Of a DNA stretch of 12,422 bases, positions 7,461 through 12,422 are shown in pieces. Source of the DNA: Thermacetogenium sp. UBA4966 (GTDB lineage: Bacteria; Bacillota; DSM-12270; Thermacetogeniales; Thermacetogeniaceae); the NCBI GenBank assembly GCA_002397275.1, contig DHAA01000006.1:1-12422 (forward strand). The letters are read 5' to 3'. A program made the translations under genes and the position numbers. Position 1 is the stretch's first letter. Each line of letters opens with the position of its first letter. Under the pieces are notes generated by a model. The model was not told where the DNA came from, ran no database searches, and worked only from the letters and a program-made list of their open reading frames with translations.

Positions 7461-7514
7461 TGCCAAGAAGGCATTCAAGGCGCAGAAGCGCTTTATGTCG
7501 GCTTGGCATTTTTT
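7461..7514 (+). promoter_or_regulatory. Leader stem-loop A: candidate transcription attenuator before the plus operon
   Basis: TGCCAAG (7461-7467) pairs perfectly with CTTGGCA (7502-7508). An inner hairpin AAGGCGC-AGAA-GCGCTTT (7477-7494, including one G-U pair) sits inside, and TTTTTT (7509-7514) follows the basal stem directly. The first 12 bases contain the GCCAAGAAGGC also found in leader C. The apical GCAGAAGCG is shared with stem-loop B. The fold looks like an intrinsic terminator in a 5' leader, placed where an attenuator or riboswitch expression platform would be. The ligand or trigger, if any, is unknown. Confidence 0.6.
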
Positions 7515-7537
7515 ATTTATATCCAAGAAAGAAGTTT

Positions 7538-7894
7538 GAAGTTTACACTCAATTCAAAAGAATGCTCAAGCCGAAGGGACAACTGTTGATCTATGACGCC
7601 AACTGGCATCTGCACTTCTTTGACGATGCGATCATGGAACGTGTTCACGCCCGTGAAAAACGACATTATGCGAAGTACGGTTCTATTGAGACGGTTTCGG
7701 GTAACGATTGCGATTATTATAAAAAGCTGCCTCTTTCCAATACCCGCCGCCCTCAATGGGACGTAAACACGCTCAGCCGTTTAGGTTTTATTGTCGAAAT
7801 CGAAGAGGACATCGGCAGAAAGGTCTATGAGGAATGGGAAAAGGAGCTATACGGCGAATCTCCGCTGTTCGAGATTCGTGCCGTTAAGCAGACG
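7538..7894 (+). pseudogene. C-terminal half of a methyltransferase, 5' end deleted
   Basis: From codon GAA at 7538 the frame encodes EVYTQFKRMLKPKG, then YDANWHL and RPQWDV, and ends FEIRAVK. This aligns with residues about 128-247 of the intact minus-strand methyltransferase. The N-terminal half with the SAM-binding glycine motif is absent, and I found no trace of it upstream in other frames, so this part cannot bind SAM as a class I enzyme. The formal open frame extends back to ATG 7460, but that ATG sits in stem-loop A without a ribosome binding site. ATG 7562 is another possible start. The relic continues in frame, without a stop, into the next methyltransferase: CAG (7889-7891) stands where the homologue stops. 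Confidence 0.7.
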
Positions 7895-8659
7895 ATGAAC
7901 CAAGACAAGACGAGAGTTTATAAATATTGGCAAAAAAGGTCGGCATCTTTTGGCTTCGGTCTATACGATGAAGCTGTGGAAGAGTGGAAAACACGCATAA
8001 AAAGGCATCTCCCCGAGGGTCAATTAAAGGTTTTGGATGCTGGTACCGGCACTGGATTTATGGCTGCTGTCATGGCTATGCTCGGACACGATGTAACAGG
8101 TGTTGATCTATGCTCAAAGATGATAGAGCGTGCCAAGGGGAACGCTGAGTCGGCTGGCCTTACAATTCAGTTTATGTGTACGGACGCGGGTGAACTTCCA
8201 TTTGCGAATGAAACCTTTGATGTTATGGTTTGCCGCAATGTGCTGTGGGCCTTGACAAATCCAAAAGAGGTAATTGCTCAGTGGCACAGGGTTCTGAAGC
8301 CTGGGGGAATACTCATGTATTTTGACGGCAACCATTATTATTACCTGTATAACGACAGAGACCGCAAAGCCCGTGAAGCCTTTATTGCAGAGTGCGGAGA
8401 TCCACACGAAAACGACGGCGCCAGCGGCGTTGATTTCAAGGAAATGGAAATAGCCGCTCAAAAGCTGCCCCTTTCCATGGTCAGCAGACCGGAATGGGAT
8501 GTTTCAGTTTTGTCGAGTCTCGGATATGAGATCGTATATTCGGAGGTCGACAAGCCGGAGGATAAGCTAAAAAGAGGCGACAAAACCAGCTCATGTTACT
8601 ATTGCACTTTTATGGTTGTAGCGAAAAAACACACGACACAGTATTGCAACGGCGGGTGA
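7895..8659 (+). CDS. Class I SAM-dependent methyltransferase, second (intact) copy
   Basis: 254 residues. Motif I is VLDAGTGTGF (46-55), the acidic residue of the second strand is in VTGVD, and CRNVLWAL and LKPGG follow in the expected order. The C-terminal half has FDGNHYYY in place of FDANWHL, and LPLS...RPEWDV...LGYE like the other copies. The tail has SSCYYC and a further Cys near the end, not seen in the minus-strand enzyme. It is more diverged from the minus-strand enzyme than the relic is, so the plus operon once carried two different methyltransferases. ATG 7895 lacks a clear ribosome binding site. It is either translated by coupling to the upstream relic or is part of one fused protein starting farther upstream (open frame 7460-8659). 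Acceptor unknown. Confidence 0.8.
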   Translation: MNQDKTRVYKYWQKRSASFGFGLYDEAVEEWKTRIKRHLPEGQLKVLDAGTGTGFMAAVMAMLGHDVTGVDLCSKMIERAKGNAESAGLTIQFMCTDAGELPFANETFDVMVCRNVLWALTNPKEVIAQWHRVLKPGGILMYFDGNHYYYLYNDRDRKAREAFIAECGDPHENDGASGVDFKEMEIAAQKLPLSMVSRPEWDVSVLSSLGYEIVYSEVDKPEDKLKRGDKTSSCYYCTFMVVAKKHTTQYCNGG

Positions 8660-8676
8660 CAGGTGTGAAGCACTAC

Positions 8677-9633
8677 ATGATAAAGCGTATAATATGGCTT
8701 GTTCCTATTATGTTTGTTGTTTCAATTTTTTCTTTTATGCTCATGTATCTGTCGCCCGGCGATCCTGTCGAGATCTTTCTTTCTAAGGGCGGCGATGTTC
8801 CGGCCCCAGCCGCTGTCGAAGCAATGAAAGAAAGGCTGGGTCTCAACGAGCCTATCTGGAAGCAATATACGACATGGATCACCAATATAATGCATGGAGA
8901 TTTCGGTAGCTCCATTACCAGCGGACGGCCGGTGCTCTCCGAAATACTCAAGTATTTCCCGAACACCCTGAGGCTGACATTTATGTCAATAGGGCTCACA
9001 CTGCTTATATCCATTCCGCTAGGGATATTGGCGGCAGTGAAAGAAAATAAGGCCACGGATAACCTAATCAGAGTGGTATCTTTCATCAACAGCGCGATGC
9101 CGGGCTTTTTCGTAGCGTTGATTCTGATATATATCTTTTCCGTCAAACTTCGGCTGTTACCCACCATCAGTACCGGCAATGCAAGCGGTATCATTCTGCC
9201 GACGCTAGCCCTTACTATTTGCCTGTCGGCAAGCTATGTGAGACAGGTCAGAGCGGCGATCATCAAGGAAATGGGCGAGGAATACATACGCATGGCGCGA
9301 GCGCGCGGCATCAGAGAGCAAAGTATACTGCTCGGAAGCGCGCTAAAGCGGACAATGCCCGCTATACTCACAATAGCGGGCATAAACATCGGGCATCTCT
9401 TGGGAGGGACCGCAATTATTGAAATCGTATGTACCTATCCGGGCGTTGGGCGCCAGGCGGTAAGGGCAATTGCCGACAGGGACTATCCAATGGTACAGGG
9501 CTATGTGCTGCTGATGGCAGTGATTTTTGTAGTCGTAAATCTTATTGTCGATGTGTTGCACGCTCATGCCGACCCTCTCGTTAAACGAAGAATACTGATC
9601 GAAAACAGGAGGAGCCGCCGGACACAAGCATGA
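8677..9633 (+). CDS. ABC transporter permease, NikB/DppB type (plus operon)
   Basis: 318 residues from ATG 8677. The family pattern is clear: MIKRIIWLVPIMF span, LSPGDPVEIFL, LGLNEPIWKQYTTWI, GDFGSSI, FPNTLRLT. Later come an EAA-like loop EYIRMARARGIREQSILLGS and TYPGVGRQAV near the C-terminus. It is the counterpart of the minus-strand permease at 4524-5495. The frame is open back to 8593 inside the methyltransferase gene. I prefer ATG 8677, which starts at the usual place and has AGGTG upstream. GTG 8665, six bases past the methyltransferase stop with GGCGGG ahead, is the alternative. The stop overlaps the next permease by four bases (ATGA). Confidence 0.9.
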   Translation: MIKRIIWLVPIMFVVSIFSFMLMYLSPGDPVEIFLSKGGDVPAPAAVEAMKERLGLNEPIWKQYTTWITNIMHGDFGSSITSGRPVLSEILKYFPNTLRLTFMSIGLTLLISIPLGILAAVKENKATDNLIRVVSFINSAMPGFFVALILIYIFSVKLRLLPTISTGNASGIILPTLALTICLSASYVRQVRAAIIKEMGEEYIRMARARGIREQSILLGSALKRTMPAILTIAGINIGHLLGGTAIIEIVCTYPGVGRQAVRAIADRDYPMVQGYVLLMAVIFVVVNLIVDVLHAHADPLVKRRILIENRRSRRTQA

Positions 9634-10430
9634 AAAGAAAACGATTTAATTCACCTGAAACGAGATTTGCATTCTGGAGTATCGTAGTTTTATTGCTTTT
9701 GGTGTTTGCCGCCGCAGGGCCGCTGTTTATGCGGCATGATCCGCTTGAGGTTAACCTTGCCCAGGTAAACATGCCTCCGTGCGGAGAGTATCTGTTAGGC
9801 ACAGATTACATAGGGCGCTGTATTTTGTGCCGCCTGATCAGGGGAGCAGCCAGATCGATATATTCAGCGCTTATCGTGGTTGCCCTGACCTTTGTTATCG
9901 GAACATTTATTGGAACACTGAGCGGGTTTTTCGGCGGTCCACTTGATACACTTTTAATGCGTTTGGTAGATAGCTTTCAGGCGTTCCCAAGCATGGTGTT
10001 TACCATCGCTGTCGCAGGAATGCTCGGAATAGGCACCAAGAACTGCATCATAGCCATGACGGTCATAGGCTGGACAGGCTATGCGCGTCTGGCGCGAAGC
10101 CAGGTATTGTCGGTCAAGGAGCGTACCTTTGTCAGCGCCGCAAGGGTTTCAGGCTGCTCGACGCCGCAGATATTATTACGGACAATTCTGCCGAACAGCC
10201 TCAGCCCTCTTGTGGTATCTGCAAGCATGCATATAGGGAGCGCCATCCTGAGCTTTGCCGGACTTTCGTTTTTAGGCTTGGGTACCGCTCCCCCATTTCC
10301 CGAATGGGGCGCCATGCTCAACGAGGGACGGCAAAGGCTGCAGATTGCTCCATGGGCTGTTATGTTCCCTGGCCTAGCCATATTGCTGGTGGTAATGATC
10401 ATGGGTATGTTCGGGGACAGCATTAAATGA
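9630..10430 (+). CDS. ABC transporter permease, NikC/DppC type, C-terminus shortened by an apparent frameshift
   Basis: 266 residues to the first stop. RHDPLEVNLAQVNMPPCGEYL, LLGTDYIGRCIL, the EAA-like loop FVSAARVSGCSTPQILLRTILPN and LSFAGLSFLGLG identify the subunit. The protein ends MGMFGDSIK and then TGA. The minus-strand homologue continues FADTFRDLLDAKG... after the same point. If the T of that TGA is skipped, the frame reads EMLNPKKSSSD and stops at 10464, restoring a family-like tail. Loss of about 11 residues after the last span may be tolerated, so the protein could still work. The gene overlaps the preceding permease by four bases and precedes the lipoprotein by 58 bases. Confidence 0.87.
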   Translation: MKRKRFNSPETRFAFWSIVVLLLLVFAAAGPLFMRHDPLEVNLAQVNMPPCGEYLLGTDYIGRCILCRLIRGAARSIYSALIVVALTFVIGTFIGTLSGFFGGPLDTLLMRLVDSFQAFPSMVFTIAVAGMLGIGTKNCIIAMTVIGWTGYARLARSQVLSVKERTFVSAARVSGCSTPQILLRTILPNSLSPLVVSASMHIGSAILSFAGLSFLGLGTAPPFPEWGAMLNEGRQRLQIAPWAVMFPGLAILLVVMIMGMFGDSIK

Positions 10431-10488
10431 AATGCTGAACCCAAAGAAAAGCAGCAGCGATTAAAAAAATTATAGTGGAGGGAGTATA

Positions 10489-12045
10489 ATGAAAAAAATA
10501 CTCATGTTAAAAAAGGCTTTGTTAGGTATTTTATGCGCCGCGCTGATGTTCAGTTCTTTGGCAGGGTGCGGCAATAATTCCAAAAAGTCAAGCGCTGAAC
10601 CGGTCGAATTAACAATAGTCAGCGCCAACGCTTCACACGGCGTAACGCTTGACCCTCAGACCGACTACTGCGCCAGCCTTTCTATTTCTATGGGGGTTTG
10701 CGAAACTCTATTCAAACTGGATAACGATACTCTGGAGGTTAAACCCCATCTGGCAAGCGGCTACCGGCAGCTTGATGATTATACATGGGAAATTACCATC
10801 AGAGACGGCGTCAAATTCACAAGCGGAAATCCGCTCACAGCGGAAGCAGTTAAATCCGCCCTGGAGTATTCGCTTGCAGGTATCGACCGCGTAGCCACAA
10901 TGCTTGACATTAACTCCATTAAAGCCGACGGCCAGATGCTGACAATCAAAACAAATTCTCTTGTCGCGACTCTGCCCGCCATTTTGACGGATGGCTCCAC
11001 ACTCATCTATGACACGACCGCGGGCAGTGATTATACTCGCCAAATCGTCGGAACCGGTCCCTATCTTCTGGAAAGCATGGACGCGGACGGAAACTGTGAA
11101 CTGGTGAAAAACAAAGACTACTGGCAGGGAGAACCCGCCGCAGACATCGTACACACCAAATGGATAACAGACGGCAACGCAAAAGCGCTGGCGCTCCAGT
11201 CTGGAGAACTTGACTACGCGAGCATTGCCTCCGCCGATCTGCCTGTTTTTAAGAACAGCGAAGATCATGAGATTATCAGCTACGACAGCCACAGGGCTTA
11301 CTTCCTTTTTCTTAACCCTAAGCATACCTTTACTGCAGACGACGCTCTGAGAAGCGCCCTCTGCTATTCCATCGATAGAGATTCCTATATCACATCGATC
11401 TTTAATGGCAACGGAACCAAAACGACAGCCTGCTTCCCCGCGTGGTCAGGGTTCTCCGACGGAGTATCCGCTGAGGAATATAATATTGAAAAGGCAAAGC
11501 AAATACTTGCCGACGCTGGTTATCAGGATACAAACGGCGATGGAAATCTGGAGAAAGACGGCAAGGAAGTTTCCCTCACGATCATCACCTATGCGGGAAA
11601 CGCCGAATTTCCCGTACTCTGCGAAGTCATACAGGCTCAGCTTAAATCTCTCGGCATCGGCTCGGATATAACAACGGTATCCGAGGGTATCGTTGGTAAA
11701 CTGCAGGAAGGCAACTGGAATATCGCGACCTATGGCTACAACACGCTGTCTTTGGGCGACTCTTACAATTTCCTTCAGCCTGTGTTTTATACAGACGCTT
11801 TTTCCAACTTCACGCATTTCTCTCATCCCAAGGTGGATGCTCTCCTTGACGAGATGAAGGCAACATCAGATGCAGAAAGGCGTAAAGAGCTTTCCATCGA
11901 AATACAAAAATATATTTTTGAAGCTGACGAACATATCTTTATCCTCCATTTGAAGCAGCACCTGGTAGTCAGGAAGGGCGTTAAGAATGTGAAGCCGGAT
12001 CTCGGGAACAGCTTCGATCTCTGGAAGGTCACAAAGACGCAATGA
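10489..12045 (+). CDS. Extracellular substrate-binding lipoprotein, SBP_bac_5 family (plus operon)
   Basis: 518 residues, normal length. A lysine-rich N-terminus, a hydrophobic core and the lipobox SLAGC (modified Cys at 27) mark a membrane-anchored lipoprotein. The family signature spans about 88-123: DDYTWEITIRDGVKF followed by G..LTAE.VKS. A DTNGDG segment is present in the second lobe, as in the homologue. The ribosome binding site is GGAGGGAG (10477-10484), four bases before ATG. As in the minus operon, a gap of about 60 bases precedes this gene and it has its own strong site, so high lipoprotein dosage appears to be a common design. Pocket residues differ widely from the minus-strand paralogue, so ligand preference may differ (inference). 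Confidence 0.93.
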   Translation: MKKILMLKKALLGILCAALMFSSLAGCGNNSKKSSAEPVELTIVSANASHGVTLDPQTDYCASLSISMGVCETLFKLDNDTLEVKPHLASGYRQLDDYTWEITIRDGVKFTSGNPLTAEAVKSALEYSLAGIDRVATMLDINSIKADGQMLTIKTNSLVATLPAILTDGSTLIYDTTAGSDYTRQIVGTGPYLLESMDADGNCELVKNKDYWQGEPAADIVHTKWITDGNAKALALQSGELDYASIASADLPVFKNSEDHEIISYDSHRAYFLFLNPKHTFTADDALRSALCYSIDRDSYITSIFNGNGTKTTACFPAWSGFSDGVSAEEYNIEKAKQILADAGYQDTNGDGNLEKDGKEVSLTIITYAGNAEFPVLCEVIQAQLKSLGIGSDITTVSEGIVGKLQEGNWNIATYGYNTLSLGDSYNFLQPVFYTDAFSNFTHFSHPKVDALLDEMKATSDAERRKELSIEIQKYIFEADEHIFILHLKQHLVVRKGVKNVKPDLGNSFDLWKVTKTQ

Positions 12046-12422
12046 AGGTCGATTTACTGAAAATCGAAAATCTTGACGTCAACTACGGAGATGCCCCTAT
12101 TCTCAGGGGTGTCTCCATGACGGTCCAACCGAAACGCATTCTTGGTATCGTCGGAGAGTCAGGGAGCGGCAAGAGCACATTGATCTTGGCGACAATGGGT
12201 ATTCTGGGCAAAGGCGGAACGATCATCAATGGAAAGATCTATTTTAACGATGTTGAATTGCTGAAGCTGTCCCGCGAGGAAATGCGAAGGGTCAGAGGGA
12301 ACGAGATAGCTCTTATTATGCAGAACCCGATTGCATCCTTCAGCCCCGTCCGCATAATCAAACATCAGCTCCATGAAGCGGTGCGCAGCCACGGTTCGCT
12401 CTCCTGCGCAGAGGCTGACGAG
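12042..12422 (+). CDS. ABC transporter ATP-binding protein, N-terminal part (DppD/NikD type), cut by window end
   Basis: The first 127 residues are visible. Walker A is GESGSGKST (38-46) and the Q-loop is MQNP (Q94), followed by ASFSP. The signature motif, Walker B and H-loop lie beyond the window. ATG overlaps the lipoprotein stop (ATGA). Position and the LLKLSREEMRRVRGNEIALIMQ region match the first ATPase of the minus operon, which has LTKLNEKKLRALRGAEICMIFQ at the same place. A second ATPase gene is expected to follow outside the window. Confidence 0.9.
   Translation, partial: MKVDLLKIENLDVNYGDAPILRGVSMTVQPKRILGIVGESGSGKSTLILATMGILGKGGTIINGKIYFNDVELLKLSREEMRRVRGNEIALIMQNPIASFSPVRIIKHQLHEAVRSHGSLSCAEADE

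Noticed and set aside
7191..7509. Two overlapping minus-strand open frames of 77 and 98 codons
   Set aside because: They run antisense through the promoter, palindrome and leader of the plus operon, lack ribosome binding sites and show no protein-like composition.
8673..9194. Long antisense frame of 173 codons inside the permease gene
   Set aside because: It mirrors a well-supported permease gene on the other strand; such shadows are common opposite membrane-protein genes.
10708..11325. Antisense frame of 205 codons inside the lipoprotein gene
   Set aside because: The plus strand encodes a full SBP_bac_5 protein with signal peptide and family signature. The antisense frame has no ribosome binding site or known domain.
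1..12422. CRISPR array, tRNA, rRNA or complete insertion sequence
   Set aside because: No regularly spaced repeats, cloverleaf, rRNA-like sequence, transposase or terminal inverted repeats were seen on either strand.

Overview
The window looks like a piece of chromosome from a low-to-moderate GC Gram-positive-type anaerobe (Bacillota, probably Clostridia or Negativicutes). Reasons: strong AGGAGG-type ribosome binding sites, sigma-A-like TTGACA/TATAAT promoters, lipobox-bearing substrate-binding lipoproteins, and stem-loop plus U-run signals. The taxonomy is inferred from style only.

Two divergent operons with the same unusual gene order flank an intergenic region of about 1.3 kb. The minus-strand operon (6238 down to 170) is complete: class I SAM-dependent methyltransferase, NikB/DppB-type permease, NikC/DppC-type permease, SBP_bac_5 lipoprotein, DppD/NikD-type ATPase, DppF/NikE-type ATPase. 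Its genes overlap or abut, except for a 60-base gap before the lipoprotein. A compact hairpin that may be a terminator follows the last gene. The plus-strand operon (7538 to beyond 12422) repeats the order: methyltransferase, two permeases, lipoprotein, first ATPase, which is cut by the window end. The proteins are clearly related between operons but strongly diverged, so this is not a recent tandem duplication.

The plus operon begins with damage. Only the C-terminal half of a first methyltransferase survives. It lacks the SAM-binding glycine motif and runs in frame into a complete second methyltransferase (7895-8659). Where the intact homologue has its stop codon, the relic has CAG. Further on, the second permease stops early. 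Removing one base would restore the expected C-terminus.

The intergenic region (6239-7537) holds regulation and little coding sequence. Three related stem-loops ending in U-runs were found by eye. One lies in each methyltransferase operon leader; the third lies upstream of a possible 34-residue single-TM microprotein at 6779-6883 on the minus strand. The two operon leaders share GCCAAGAAGGC. Two of the elements share a GCAGAAGCG apical hairpin. This is a candidate cis-regulatory RNA class or attenuator.

Working model (inference): each operon imports a small ligand, such as a peptide, metal chelate or metallophore, through a five-component nickel/peptide-type ABC transporter, and the first gene's methyltransferase acts on that ligand or a related molecule. 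Substrate and methyl acceptor cannot be read from the sequence.
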